Origin: Melioribacteraceae bacterium
GTDB lineage: Bacteria > Bacteroidota > Ignavibacteria > Ignavibacteriales > Melioribacteraceae
Length of the DNA stretch: 44,791 bases
NCBI GenBank assembly: GCA_021647785.1
Contig: JAKIUC010000033.1
Span: forward strand, 1 to 44,791
Direction of reading: 5' to 3'
A program made the translations under genes and the position numbers. Below the pieces are notes generated by a model, which did no database searches, was not told the DNA's origin, and worked only from the letters and a program-made list of their open reading frames with translations. This document shows, in pieces, positions 18,076 through 26,449 of this stretch. Within the stretch, counting starts at the first letter, position 1, and each line of letters starts with the position of its first letter.

Positions 18076-19416
18076 GTGAAAAAACTAATTGGAATTAGAC
18101 GAGAAGATAAAAATATTTGGGAACGCCGTGTTCCTTTAATTCCAGAACATTTGGAAAAATTAAAAAATAATTTTGGAATTGATACAATAATTCAGCCATT
18201 TGAACGCCGTGCATTTTTGGAAAATGAATTCACAGAAGTTGGAGTAACTATAAAAGAGGATTTATCTGAAGCACCAATTGTGTTTGCTGTTAAAGAGATT
18301 CCGATAAAACTTTTACAGAAAGATAAAACATATATTTTCTTTTCGCATACAATTAAAGGGCAAGATTACAATATGCCATTGCTCCAAAAGCTGATGGATT
18401 TGAATGCAACTTTAATTGACTACGAAGCTATAGCTAATGAAGATGGTAAACGTCTTGTTTTCTTTGGGAAGTATGCAGGTCTTGCAGGAATGATTGATGC
18501 ACTTTATGGATACGGAATTAGATTGAAAAATCTTGGTTACGAAACTCCACTATTAAAATTAAAACCAGCATACGAATATAAATCTGTTGAAGAAGCGAAA
18601 GAGGAAATTGCAAAAGTTGGAAGAGAGATTGCAGAGAATGGAATGGCAGTTGAGAAAGCTCCATTTGTTTTTGGATTTATGGGCTACGGAAATGTTTCTA
18701 AAGGAGCACAGGAAATATTTGATGTACTTCCGCACAAAGTAATTGAACCAGATGAATTAAAAAACTTGGATGATACTTCGGCGATGCTCAGCAACCATAC
18801 TTCGGCGATGCTCAGCAACAATAAATCGGATAAATATTTCTATAAAGTTGTGTTTAAAGAGGAACATCTTGTTGAGCCGAAAAACAAAGAGGATAAATTT
18901 GAGTTAATGGATTATTTCAAAAACCCAGAAAAATATAAATCAAAATTTGAAGAGTATATTCCATTCATGAGTTTACTTGTTAATGCCATTTATTGGACGG
19001 AAGCATCGCCAAGATTTTTGACCAAAGAATATTTCAAATCGAAAGAGAAACATAAACTTGATGTTATTTGCGACATCACTTGTGATATTGATGGAGCAGT
19101 TGAGTTTACTGTTAAATCAACTCCATCCGATAATCCAGCTTATGTGTATAATCCAAAAGATGATTCAATCACGGATGGCTACGCAGGGAGTGGGATTTTG
19201 GATATTGCCGTTGATAATCTCCCAACAGAATTGCCGAGAAATTCCTCAATTGAGTTTTCCACATCACTAAATAAATTTGTTCCGGGAATTGTTAATGCTG
19301 ATAAAACTAAGTCGTTTGAAAATGCCGGATTTCCATCCGAGATTGAACGAGCAGTAATTGTTTACAACGGTGAACTTACCCAAAAGTATAAATACTTAGA
19401 AGAGTTTCTCAAATAA
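18076..19416 (+). CDS. lysine-ketoglutarate reductase (saccharopine dehydrogenase, lysine-forming)
   Basis: The 446 residues match the reductase half of the eukaryotic bifunctional aminoadipic semialdehyde synthase: IGIRREDKNIWERRVPLIP at the N-terminus, FFSHTIKGQDYNMPLL, YAGLAGMIDALYGYG, the nucleotide-binding FGFMGYGNVSKGAQEIF (about 194-210) and ICDITCDIDGAVEFT. It condenses lysine with 2-oxoglutarate to saccharopine. The GTG at 18076 starts it. The saccharopine-cleaving partner is not in the window; ALDH7 upstream does the later oxidation. About residues 233-248 are encoded by a duplicated 24-bp dispersed repeat that adds TSAMLSNH twice. Confidence 0.88.
   Translation: MKKLIGIRREDKNIWERRVPLIPEHLEKLKNNFGIDTIIQPFERRAFLENEFTEVGVTIKEDLSEAPIVFAVKEIPIKLLQKDKTYIFFSHTIKGQDYNMPLLQKLMDLNATLIDYEAIANEDGKRLVFFGKYAGLAGMIDALYGYGIRLKNLGYETPLLKLKPAYEYKSVEEAKEEIAKVGREIAENGMAVEKAPFVFGFMGYGNVSKGAQEIFDVLPHKVIEPDELKNLDDTSAMLSNHTSAMLSNNKSDKYFYKVVFKEEHLVEPKNKEDKFELMDYFKNPEKYKSKFEEYIPFMSLLVNAIYWTEASPRFLTKEYFKSKEKHKLDVICDITCDIDGAVEFTVKSTPSDNPAYVYNPKDDSITDGYAGSGILDIAVDNLPTELPRNSSIEFSTSLNKFVPGIVNADKTKSFENAGFPSEIERAVIVYNGELTQKYKYLEEFLK
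18773..18820 (+). repeat. tandem 24-bp repeat inside the reductase gene
   Basis: Two adjacent copies built on ACTTCGGCGATGCTCAGCAA, differing only at the last base. The unit is more GC-rich than its surroundings, is divisible by three, and keeps the frame open. Confidence 0.85.
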
Positions 19417-19469
19417 AAAAATATTTAGTTTATTAAATGAGGCGGTACATTTACCAGTTGAAACAAAGC

Positions 19470-19518
19470 AGCCGCAAATTCGCGAATGAAAATATTTATT
19501 CGTGCATTCGCGGCTTTC
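19470..19518 (+). terminator. hairpin after the lysine-ketoglutarate reductase gene
   Basis: AGCCGC (19470-19475) pairs with GCGGCT (19510-19515); inner words ATTCGCGAAT and GCATTCG extend the fold imperfectly, and TTTCTT follows. The word pattern also looks like a dispersed repeat. Confidence 0.45.
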
Positions 19519-20022
19519 TTCTGTTTTCATTTTCCTAACACCCTAAAAATATTTCGAGATAGTTTGCACAACTCTGCTTGCTTTGCATTCATTTTAATTA
19601 GCACTTAAAAAAGTTGTGCTTTTGTTGATAGTAAATAATGTGTTATCCATTCATAATTACAAAATAATATCCACTATTTATTCAAGTTTTAAATAAATAG
19701 AAAAATAATAGAAACATTTAGAACACTTCTCCGTCTATACCATCAGCTAATATATCTAACAATTCATTTTTCTGGGGGGAATAAAATGGAAAACTTAATA
19801 AGAGTTATACTTATCATATTTGTTTATTTATCCACTTTAATAAATATTTATGCAAAATAATCATATAGCAAAAAATGGATAGTTCCTAAGCAGTTATTGA
19901 AGAAACACTTTTAGTAAATTTAGGATCTAAGAACTTAGCTTTAACTGATATTTCTAATCCTCTGAATAAAAAAAGAGGAAGTTCCTGTAGTTAGTGAATA
20001 ATTGGTGTTATTCAACTACTTT
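19519..20022. other. long gap with a tiny terminator-bounded transcription unit
   Basis: This stretch has no normal-sized gene. It holds the 24-codon frame at 19786-19860 and, at about 19876-19995, a frame reading MDSS-stop then 34 residues ending in NPLNKKRGSSCS and a stop. A strong terminator follows at 20023. The region may be a small RNA gene, a pair of tiny genes, or a decayed gene; no family was recognised. Confidence 0.4.
19786..19860 (+). CDS. possible 24-residue hydrophobic peptide
   Basis: MENLIRVILIIFVYLSTLIN followed by IYAK and a stop. A strong purine-rich TGGGGGGAA lies 5 bp before the ATG, unusual in a genome whose genes mostly lack such a site. The peptide is one hydrophobic segment and could be a membrane micro-protein, or the signal peptide left from a lost secreted protein. 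Confidence 0.3.
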   Translation: MENLIRVILIIFVYLSTLINIYAK

Positions 20023-20053
20023 AAATGCCGAAATTTATTTCGGCATTTTTTTT
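20023..20053 (+). terminator. strong intrinsic terminator
   Basis: AAATGCCGAAAT and ATTTCGGCATTT form a perfect 12-bp stem with a 2-nt loop (TT), followed by a run of T. It lies 88 bp before pcm and therefore ends a plus-strand transcript arising in the 19519-20022 gap or from the lysine genes. Confidence 0.88.
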
Positions 20054-20140
20054 TGCAGTTCATTAAAAAAAATACTTATATCTTACCTTATAAAATTAAA
20101 ATTAGTATTATCTTTACTCTTTAAAAATTATTGAAATAAA

Positions 20141-20779
20141 ATGTACGAAACAGAAAAAGAAGAATTAATAAAAGTATTAAATAAGAAGGGTATCACTGAT
20201 GAAAATGTATTAAAAGCATTTCTAAAAGTTGAACGACACCTTTTTGTACCTGAAATAATTAAGCACCACGCATACTCTGATGTTGCACTTCCCATCGGAC
20301 ACGAACAGACAATTTCACAACCCTACACTGTTGCTTTTATGACACAAGCATTAGAGTTGGAAGGGAGAAATAAAGTTCTAGAAATTGGAACAGGTTCAGG
20401 ATTCCAGGCTGCTATTTTAGTTGAAATGGGAATGAAAGTATTTTCGATTGAAAGAAATTATGAAATTCATCAAAGAGCACAAAAGTTGTTTGATGAATTA
20501 GGAATAAGAGCAGCACTAATTTATGGTGATGGTACATTAGGCTGGGAAGAATCGGCACCGTACGATAGAATTATTGTAACAGCAGGTGGACCAGAGGTAC
20601 CAAAAAGATTATTGAAGCAACTTGCTGTTGGGGGAAAAATGGTAATTCCAGTTGGTGATAGAAAAACACAGACGATGCAGATAATTTCAAAAATTTCAAC
20701 TGATGAATATAAAACAATTGAAATCCCAAATTTTAAATTTGTTCCACTAATTGGAAAAGAGGGTTGGAAAAGCGAGTAA
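20141..20779 (+). CDS. pcm: protein-L-isoaspartate O-methyltransferase
   Basis: A repair enzyme that methylates damaged isoaspartyl residues with SAM, 212 residues. Visible family features are ERHLFVPE, ALPIGHEQTISQPYTVAFMTQAL (substrate and cap region), the SAM-binding VLEIGTGSGFQAAIL (about 79-93), and the C-terminal YDRIIVTAGGPEVPKRLLKQL with GGKMVIPVG. The length matches the short bacterial form. Its last 16 bp overlap the miaA start, so the two are translationally linked. Confidence 0.95.
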   Translation: MYETEKEELIKVLNKKGITDENVLKAFLKVERHLFVPEIIKHHAYSDVALPIGHEQTISQPYTVAFMTQALELEGRNKVLEIGTGSGFQAAILVEMGMKVFSIERNYEIHQRAQKLFDELGIRAALIYGDGTLGWEESAPYDRIIVTAGGPEVPKRLLKQLAVGGKMVIPVGDRKTQTMQIISKISTDEYKTIEIPNFKFVPLIGKEGWKSE

Positions 20780-21699
20780 TTGTAATATTAGGTCCAACCT
20801 GCTCTGGTAAAACTTCACTCTCGTTAAAATTATCAGAATCCCTTAAGAGTGAAATAATTTCTGCTGATAGCAGGCAAGTCTATCAAGTTCTTTCCATTGG
20901 TACTGCAAAACCAACTCTAAAAGAATTATCAATTACTAAACATCATTTTGTAGATACTTTAAAACCTACTGAAGAATTTAATGTAAGTACGTTTGAAATA
21001 GAGGCTTTAAAAATTATTGATGAACTTCATAAAAAAAACAAAATACCAATAGTTGTTGGTGGCTCTGGGCTTTACATCAAAGCTATTGTTGAGGGTTTAT
21101 GGAATGATGTTGATACAGATATTGTTTTTAGAGAGAAACTATTAAAAGAGAAAGAGGAATTTGGAAATCAATTCCTTTATGATAGGTTAGTTGAAGTTGA
21201 TTCTTTTAGTGCAGAAACAATGTTACCGCAAAATTGGAAAAGAGTAATCCGTGCACTTGAAGTATTTCATCTTACGGGAAAATCTATTTCGAAATTTCAT
21301 CAGGAACATAAGCGAGTCTCTGATTTAGAGTTTCATCAATTTGGCTTGAAGTGGAGTAGGGAAGTGCTTTATCAAAATATTGAAGCACGAGTTGATGAAA
21401 TGATTACTGCCGGATTAGTTGATGAAGTGAAAAATATTTTGGAATTGGGTTATTCGCAAAAGCTGAATTCCCTTAACACCGTTGGATATAAAGAGATTAT
21501 CGCTCATCTAAATGACGAGTATAACTTGGAGCGTGCTGTAGAATTGATTAAAAGAAATACTCGCAGATTTGCAAAACGACAAATGACGTGGTTCAGAAAG
21601 GATGATAGTATAGAGTGGTATGATATTGTAGATGGAAGTGAAATTGATGAAATTGTGAAGTCAATTATTTCGAAAATTAAATACATAAATCGAAAGTAG
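20764..21699 (+). CDS. miaA: tRNA dimethylallyltransferase
   Basis: Adds a dimethylallyl group to A37 of tRNAs reading codons that start with U. The 311-residue protein has the P-loop GPTCSGKTSL (residues 10-19), SADSRQVYQVLSIGTAKP (DSRQVY, the prenyl/tRNA site), VGGSGLYIKAI and the C-terminal NTRRFAKRQMTWFRKD, all signature stretches of MiaA. The start is TTG at 20764 inside the 3' end of pcm (16-bp overlap). The length is normal. Confidence 0.96.
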   Translation: MEKRVIVILGPTCSGKTSLSLKLSESLKSEIISADSRQVYQVLSIGTAKPTLKELSITKHHFVDTLKPTEEFNVSTFEIEALKIIDELHKKNKIPIVVGGSGLYIKAIVEGLWNDVDTDIVFREKLLKEKEEFGNQFLYDRLVEVDSFSAETMLPQNWKRVIRALEVFHLTGKSISKFHQEHKRVSDLEFHQFGLKWSREVLYQNIEARVDEMITAGLVDEVKNILELGYSQKLNSLNTVGYKEIIAHLNDEYNLERAVELIKRNTRRFAKRQMTWFRKDDSIEWYDIVDGSEIDEIVKSIISKIKYINRK

Positions 21700-21736
21700 T
21701 GTTGTGTTAATTGTATTTTGTTACTTAATTAAGGGA

Positions 21737-21808
21737 CTCACCCCAACCCCTCTCTTAAAAAAAGAGGGGCTTTTACCATCTCTCTCTTTGGGAGAGGGTT
21801 GGGGTGAG
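21737..21808. repeat. GC-rich inverted repeat downstream of miaA
   Basis: CTCACCCCAACCCCTCTC (21737-21754) and GAGAGGGTTGGGGTGAG (21792-21808) pair with one bulge; inside, CCTCTCTT and AAGAGGGG form an inner hairpin. It is a type of dispersed repeat seen in many bacteria and may also stop transcription. The remaining gap to prfB shows nothing else. Confidence 0.75.
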
Positions 21809-21905
21809 GGGTAAGTTGTCCGACACTATATATTTAACTTAACAGTAGTAAAAAACGTGACTGCAAACTAACGGTTTTAAAAAGCATAGAAAAAACGGGT
21901 TACAA

Positions 21906-23006
21906 ATGTTAAATGACGAATTAAAAATATTAAAAGACTATTCAGAAAAAGTGGCTCAATTAAAGAACTATCTCAGGATTGATGAAAAAGAGAATAGAGT
22001 TCAAATTTTAAGAGATATAAGTGAAGCAGATGGGTTTTGGGATTCGCAGAAATCAGCACAAAAAACATTACAAGAAATTAAGCAGAACCAAGATTGGATT
22101 GATTACTGGCAGAGTGAAAATAAGAAAATTGAAAGTTTGAAAGAACTTATTGAAATGGCACAGATGGAAGAGGATGAATCACTTGAGGATGATATAAAAA
22201 GTGAATTACGATCTATTAAAAAATCGATTGCTGATTTAGAATTTAAAAGTATGCTTAGTGGTGAGGATGATAAACTCGATTGCATTTTAACTATTCACTC
22301 TGGTGCTGGTGGAACGGAGTCGCAAGATTGGGCAGATATGCTTTTGCGAATGTACTTGCGATGGGGTGAGCAAAATAATCAGCGAATGAAAATAATGGAT
22401 AGATTGGATGGCGATGGTGCAGGAATTAAAAGTGTAACTATCGAGGTTACTGGCGAATTTGCTTACGGATATTTAAAAGCAGAAAATGGCGTTCACCGTC
22501 TTGTGCGTATCTCCCCATTCGATTCAGCCAAACGGCGTCATACTTCTTTTGCCTCAGTGTTCGTCTATCCAATTATTGATGATACAATTGAAATTGAAAT
22601 TAACACTGCTGATTTAAGAATTGACACGTATCGCTCTGGTGGTAAGGGTGGACAGAATGTAAACAAAGTTGAAACGGCTGTACGCATTACTCATATTCCC
22701 ACTGGTTTTGTTGCCGCTTGCCAAAGTGAACGCTCTCAAGGTCAAAACAAAGTTAATGCAATGAAAATGCTTAAAGCAAAATTGTATCAGGCAGAGGTAG
22801 AGAAAGCAGAAGCAGAAAAGGATGAAACCGAAAAGGGTAAAATGAAAATTGAGTGGGGCAGTCAGATACGCTCGTATGTTTTTCATCCATACAACATGGT
22901 AAAAGATCATCGCACAAATAGCGAAACCTCAAATGTTCAATCAGTGATGGATGGAAATATCAATCAGTTTATAAAATCGTTTTTGTTGAAATTTTCAGAA
23001 AATTGA
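21906..23006 (+). CDS. prfB: peptide chain release factor 2, no frameshift site
   Basis: Releases finished proteins at UGA and UAA. The 366 residues include the stop-codon reading motif SPF (RISPFDS) and the catalytic GGQ in [14 protein letters not shown] (about residue 250), plus [17 protein letters not shown] near the end. In most bacteria prfB needs a programmed +1 frameshift at a UGA near codon 25; here the corresponding place reads [10 protein letters not shown] in one unbroken frame, so the autoregulatory frameshift is absent. ATG start at 21906. Confidence 0.96.
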   Translation: MLNDELKILKDYSEKVAQLKNYLRIDEKENRVQILRDISEADGFWDSQKSAQKTLQEIKQNQDWIDYWQSENKKIESLKELIEMAQMEEDESLEDDIKSELRSIKKSIADLEFKSMLSGEDDKLDCILTIHSGAGGTESQDWADMLLRMYLRWGEQNNQRMKIMDRLDGDGAGIKSVTIEVTGEFAYGYLKAENGVHRLVRISPFDSAKRRHTSFASVFVYPIIDDTIEIEINTADLRIDTYRSGGKGGQNVNKVETAVRITHIPTGFVAACQSERSQGQNKVNAMKMLKAKLYQAEVEKAEAEKDETEKGKMKIEWGSQIRSYVFHPYNMVKDHRTNSETSNVQSVMDGNINQFIKSFLLKFSEN

Positions 23007-23468
23007 AATTTTGTAAATTCTATGTAGGGGCTTACCGTAAAAGGCAATTCCAAAAGTTCATTGAGCGTAGTCGAAATGAACGGGCGATTACAATTCCATT
23101 CTTAAGTTTACACCATTACCTTTTACAGTCGGGCTTCACGCTCCATCCCGCCCTGCGGGATCCCGCTGCAATCCCTAAGCCTTTGTCTTTAAATTCCATT
23201 CAAATAATTAGTGTGTTATTTATTTATGACTATACCCAACCCTCAAGATTAGTGTACGGTAGATTGGGTGTTGTAAACTGGGAATAAAAAAAGCTTGTAC
23301 AAGTGACTCTTGAGAAGATTATTGATTTGGTATTGCAAACTTACCGCAACACTTCAAAGACCTTTTATATACTATAATAATTGCAAAAATTATAAATTGC
23401 TCTTGCCTTTTTTGTTATTCTTATTTAGATTACGTCCAAATAAAAATAACAATATGCGGATTCTAAAA
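23007..23468. repeat. mosaic of dispersed repeats between prfB and the porin gene
   Basis: The gap contains CATTGAGCGTAGTCGAAATG (from 23061), a word related to the tandem array at 35947-36080, and a GC-rich block with the perfect hairpin ATCCCGCCCTGCGGGAT (23145-23161) after GGGCTTCACGCTCC. A frame open across part of it (23003-23287) is compositionally repeat sequence and not a credible gene. The right part is AT-rich and should hold the porin promoter. Confidence 0.6.
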
Positions 23469-24542
23469 ATGAAATGGAAAACAATACTAACCTTAGCAGT
23501 AATTTTACTTATCAGCAGTTCTCATATTAATGCTCAGTTCGATTTTTTTGAAAAGAAGGTATCCATTGGCGGGTATGGCGAAATGCACTACAATTATATA
23601 GAAAAAAATGAAGATATTTCAAAAACTTTAACTTTTCATCGTTTTGTTCTTTTCTTTGGTTATTCATTTTCAGAAAAATGGTCATTCAAATCGGAAGTTG
23701 AAATTGAACATAATTATGTAAGGGATGGAGCAAAGAATGGCTACCTATCTTTAGAACAAGCATTTATTGATTACCACTTTAAAGATTATCTTGGCTTCCA
23801 GGCTGGAGTTTTACTGGTATCCAGCGGACTTACAAATATCTACCACGAACCAACAAATTTTTTGAGTGTGGAAAGACCACGCTATTCACGATATATAATT
23901 CCATCAACTTGGTTTGGAAATGGTTTTTCGATGTATGGAACAAAAAGCGGATTTGAGTACAAATTTAATTTTATGGAAGGACTTAATAGTGATAGATTTA
24001 GTTTGAATAAAGGGATTAGAAATGGAAGACAGAAGGGGTCTAAAGCAGATGCTTCAGCAATGATTTATAATTTAATGATTAATTATGTAAACATCCCAGG
24101 ATTAAATATTGGAGGTTCAATTGTTTATAACGATGCTGTTGGTGATACATCTAACACTCCGTTAACCTTAATTGAAGTTCATGCCGATTTTCGCAAAAAT
24201 GGTTTCATAGTAATTGGTGAATATGGAAATATCAATTACAAAAATTCAAACCTTGAGCAATCTGCTGGTTTCTATCTCGATTTTGGATATGACTTTGCAC
24301 GGATATTCAATTGGGAATGGCAAACAATTCCGTTTGTTCGCTACACAGATTTCAATACTGCTGCTTCAACAATTAACGGTGGCGATGAAACAAAAGCGAA
24401 CCATCATAAGGCTTGGATGGTTGGAGTATCAGTTCTTCCACTTGATAGTATAGTTCTGAAAGCAGACTACTCCATTGACACAGTAGAACTAAATTCAGTT
24501 AATACTACATATTTTAATCTTGGAATTGGATATAGGTTTTAA
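23469..24542 (+). CDS. outer-membrane porin-like beta-barrel protein
   Basis: A signal peptide (MKWKTILTLAVILLISSSHI then NAQ) is followed by a protein rich in alternating aromatic strands, ending in the beta-barrel terminal FNLGIGYRF. KVSIGGYGEMHYN, FHRFVLFFGYSFSEKWSFKSEVEIEH and YLGFQAGVLLVSSGL resemble phosphate-selective-porin-like (OprP/porin O) family members of Bacteroidota. ATG 23469 gives the best signal peptide; ATG 23454 is also possible. An FMN-binding protein gene begins 5 bp after it, and a membrane protein and an alkyltransferase-like gene follow. Confidence 0.8.
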   Translation: MKWKTILTLAVILLISSSHINAQFDFFEKKVSIGGYGEMHYNYIEKNEDISKTLTFHRFVLFFGYSFSEKWSFKSEVEIEHNYVRDGAKNGYLSLEQAFIDYHFKDYLGFQAGVLLVSSGLTNIYHEPTNFLSVERPRYSRYIIPSTWFGNGFSMYGTKSGFEYKFNFMEGLNSDRFSLNKGIRNGRQKGSKADASAMIYNLMINYVNIPGLNIGGSIVYNDAVGDTSNTPLTLIEVHADFRKNGFIVIGEYGNINYKNSNLEQSAGFYLDFGYDFARIFNWEWQTIPFVRYTDFNTAASTINGGDETKANHHKAWMVGVSVLPLDSIVLKADYSIDTVELNSVNTTYFNLGIGYRF

Positions 24543-24547
24543 GAGTA

Positions 24548-25072
24548 GTGAAAAAAATAATTCTAATCATATTGTTACTCTCTGTCTTAATTTCAGCTAA
24601 TGGAATACAAGAGAAAACAGAATCGATTATCAAAAATGAATTTGGTGAAAATGTTGAAATTGCATTCTCCAAATATCATATACCTGCAAAACTTAAAAAC
24701 GAAATTGAAGTTGCGAGCAAGCAAAGATTCTTTGCCGAAAGTCTCTTTGTCTGGTTGGTAACAGATAAAGATTCCATAATTGCTATAGGGTTAATGGATA
24801 ATGTTTACGGTAAGGCACAGCCAATTACATTCCTAACTATATTTTCTTTGGATGGAAGTATATACTCAAATCACGTAGTAAAATATCGGGAAGAACGTGG
24901 CGGACAAATAGCTAACAAAAAGTGGAACAAACAGTTTGTTGGTATGGATACAAAATCAGATGTAAATAAAGTAGATGCAATAAGCGGTGCAACAATTTCT
25001 GTAAACTCAATAAAGAAGGGTGTACGGAAACTTATTCTTCTTTATGAAACTATTGAAAATGAAGTAAAATAA
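24548..25072 (+). CDS. exported FMN-binding domain protein
   Basis: A 174-residue protein with a hydrophobic signal (MKKIILIILLLSVLISANG) and the FMN-binding domain found in RnfG/NqrC. The attachment signature DAISGATISVNSI (about residues 143-155) carries the threonine (near 149) that takes FMN through a phosphoester bond. It should therefore be a periplasmic redox carrier. GTG start 5 bp after the porin stop. The maturation enzyme ApbE is not in the window. Confidence 0.82.
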   Translation: MKKIILIILLLSVLISANGIQEKTESIIKNEFGENVEIAFSKYHIPAKLKNEIEVASKQRFFAESLFVWLVTDKDSIIAIGLMDNVYGKAQPITFLTIFSLDGSIYSNHVVKYREERGGQIANKKWNKQFVGMDTKSDVNKVDAISGATISVNSIKKGVRKLILLYETIENEVK

Positions 25073-25096
25073 TATAAATATAAAAATAAAAATATT

Positions 25097-25600
25097 ATGA
25101 AAAATGAATTATATAAAATTGATAAGCAATTAAAAAGATTTCTATCAACATTTCTAATTGTATTAACTATTGGTGTTACAGTTGGGCTATTCTATTTATA
25201 TTCAACTACAAGCATGACAACTGAAGGAACTGTTGAGCGTTATAATGGCTCTACCATTGAGGCTGATGAGTTTGAGATAGCTGAGAGTTATCCTAAACCA
25301 ATAACAGAAATGTTGCTTACAACACATTCACACATAATTTCGTTTGCATTTATCTTTGGTTTAATAGGAATTATATTCTACTTCAATTCTGTTGTAGTGG
25401 GCTTTTGGAAAAACTTTCTATTAATTGAGCCGCTTGTTTCAACTGTAATTACATTTTTTTCTATTTGGGGAATTCGTTATTTTCATGAATGGTTTGTATA
25501 TGTTACAATAATATCGTCATCACTAATGTATATTTCATTTTATGTTGTTTCAGCAATTTCTCTTTACGAATTAAATTTCAAGTCTAATGGAAAAGAATGA
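25097..25600 (+). CDS. four-helix inner-membrane protein of unknown function
   Basis: A 167-residue protein with about four transmembrane helices (near residues 16-35, 75-95, 105-125 and 134-157) and a soluble loop after the first helix. Histidines sit at the membrane: THSH at the start of helix 2 and FHEWF before helix 4, which could bind heme, but this is speculation. It lies between the FMN-binding protein gene (24 bp upstream) and the alkyltransferase-like gene (14-bp overlap). No family was recognised with confidence. Confidence 0.75.
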   Translation: MKNELYKIDKQLKRFLSTFLIVLTIGVTVGLFYLYSTTSMTTEGTVERYNGSTIEADEFEIAESYPKPITEMLLTTHSHIISFAFIFGLIGIIFYFNSVVVGFWKNFLLIEPLVSTVITFFSIWGIRYFHEWFVYVTIISSSLMYISFYVVSAISLYELNFKSNGKE

Positions 25601-25898
25601 TTTCTTCGATAAGGTTTTTAAAGTAGTTGCAAAAATTCCTTATGGAAAAGTAACAACATACGGTGCTATTGCTGAAGTTTGTGGTACTAAGTCCGCTGCA
25701 CGTTCCGTTGGATGGGCTTTGAATAGTGTAGCAAATTCAAACCTCCCGTGCCACAGAGTCGTAAATAGATTTGGTGCATTAAGTGGGAAAATACATTTTG
25801 GTTCTCCAACATTAATGCAAGAATTATTAGAATCGGAAGGAATAGAATTTGATGATGATTGTGTAAATATGAAGAAACATTTTTGGCAGCCTGAGTAA
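25587..25898 (+). CDS. MGMT-type alkyltransferase-like protein with active-site Cys
   Basis: The 103 residues cover only the DNA-binding/active-site domain of O6-alkylguanine-DNA alkyltransferase: IPYGKVTTYGAIAE (17-30), SAARSVGWAL (helix-turn-helix with the Arg finger) and PCHRVV (54-59). Short stand-alone members of this size (ATL type, as E. coli YbaZ) usually have Trp in place of the Cys; here the Cys (C55) is kept, so real alkyl transfer is possible. It overlaps the membrane-protein gene by 14 bp and is the last gene of the operon. Confidence 0.87.
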   Translation: MEKNDFFDKVFKVVAKIPYGKVTTYGAIAEVCGTKSAARSVGWALNSVANSNLPCHRVVNRFGALSGKIHFGSPTLMQELLESEGIEFDDDCVNMKKHFWQPE

Positions 25899-25920
25899 AC
25901 TCTAACTTCTGCAATATCAA

Positions 25921-26181
25921 CTATTTAATATAAACATCTTTCCGATGCCTAACTTTTACTACAATTATAATTAATTTATCATCAAATATTTGATAAAGTA
26001 TTCTGTAATTTCCAACTCTCAATCTGAACTTCTCATCTCCAGAAAGTTTAATAGCTCCAAATAGTCTTGGATTATCTGCCAACAACTCAATTTTTTTAAG
26101 AATTTTTTTTAGCTCTTTAATTGGCAATTTAGAAATCTCTTTAACTGCTGATTTCTTTATTTCAATTTTATATTTTGCCAT
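25921..26181 (-). CDS. RelE/ParE-type toxin
   Basis: A compact 86-residue protein of the RelE fold: YKIEIKKSAVKEISKLPIKE, ADNPRLFGAIKLSGDEKFRLRVGNYRILYQIFD and VVKVRHRKDVYIK. The RVGNYRILY and HRKDVY stretches are hallmarks of RelE-type ribosome-dependent mRNA interferases. ATG at 26181 is preferred over the TTG one codon earlier. It overlaps the upstream antitoxin gene by 14 bp. Confidence 0.9.
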   Translation of the reverse strand: MAKYKIEIKKSAVKEISKLPIKELKKILKKIELLADNPRLFGAIKLSGDEKFRLRVGNYRILYQIFDDKLIIIVVKVRHRKDVYIK

Positions 26182-26401
26182 CAAGTTTAAACTTTTTTAA
26201 CATCGATTCGTAAGTTACTGTTGGTTCAGAAACTCTATCAGCAAAAACATTTAAATCCGATTCATCTTCAAGAAATTCTTTTCTAATAAGATCATTAACT
26301 ATTTCAGATAATGATTTTGAGACTTCAACAGACTTCATCTTGAGAGTTTTATGAATTAGTGGGTCAAAGTAGATAGTTGCTCTTTTTGTTAACATTGCCA
26401 T
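26168..26401 (-). CDS. antitoxin of the RelE-type pair
   Basis: A small protein beginning MAMLTKRATIYFDPLIHKTL and continuing KSLSEIVNDLIRKEFLED, which looks like a ribbon-helix-helix DNA-binding domain, followed by an acidic toxin-binding tail. ATG 26401 is chosen; a GTG two codons upstream (26407) is possible. A perfect 20-bp palindrome lies 28 bp upstream and is the likely operator. Confidence 0.85.
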   Translation of the reverse strand: MAMLTKRATIYFDPLIHKTLKMKSVEVSKSLSEIVNDLIRKEFLEDESDLNVFADRVSEPTVTYESMLKKFKLDGKI

Positions 26402-26429
26402 ATTCACTCCAATTATTTATAGCAAAATA

Positions 26430-26449
26430 ACATTATAACGTTATAATGT
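26430..26449. promoter_or_regulatory. perfect 20-bp palindrome, candidate antitoxin operator
   Basis: ACATTATAACGTTATAATGT reads identically on both strands and lies just upstream of the antitoxin start. Its symmetry suits a ribbon-helix-helix dimer pair. Confidence 0.68.

Noticed and set aside
19876-19995. Selenoprotein or recoded peptide
   Set aside because: The interrupting codon is TAA, not TGA, and no SECIS-like structure was seen; decay or chance is simpler.
21906-22010. Programmed +1 frameshift in prfB
   Set aside because: The frame is continuous and no in-frame TGA with a CTT slip codon is present near codon 25.
23003-23287. Reading frame of about 94 codons just after prfB
   Set aside because: It is made of dispersed repeat sequence (CATTGAGCGTAGTCGAAATG, the ATCCCGC hairpin block), has no start context and no recognisable domain.
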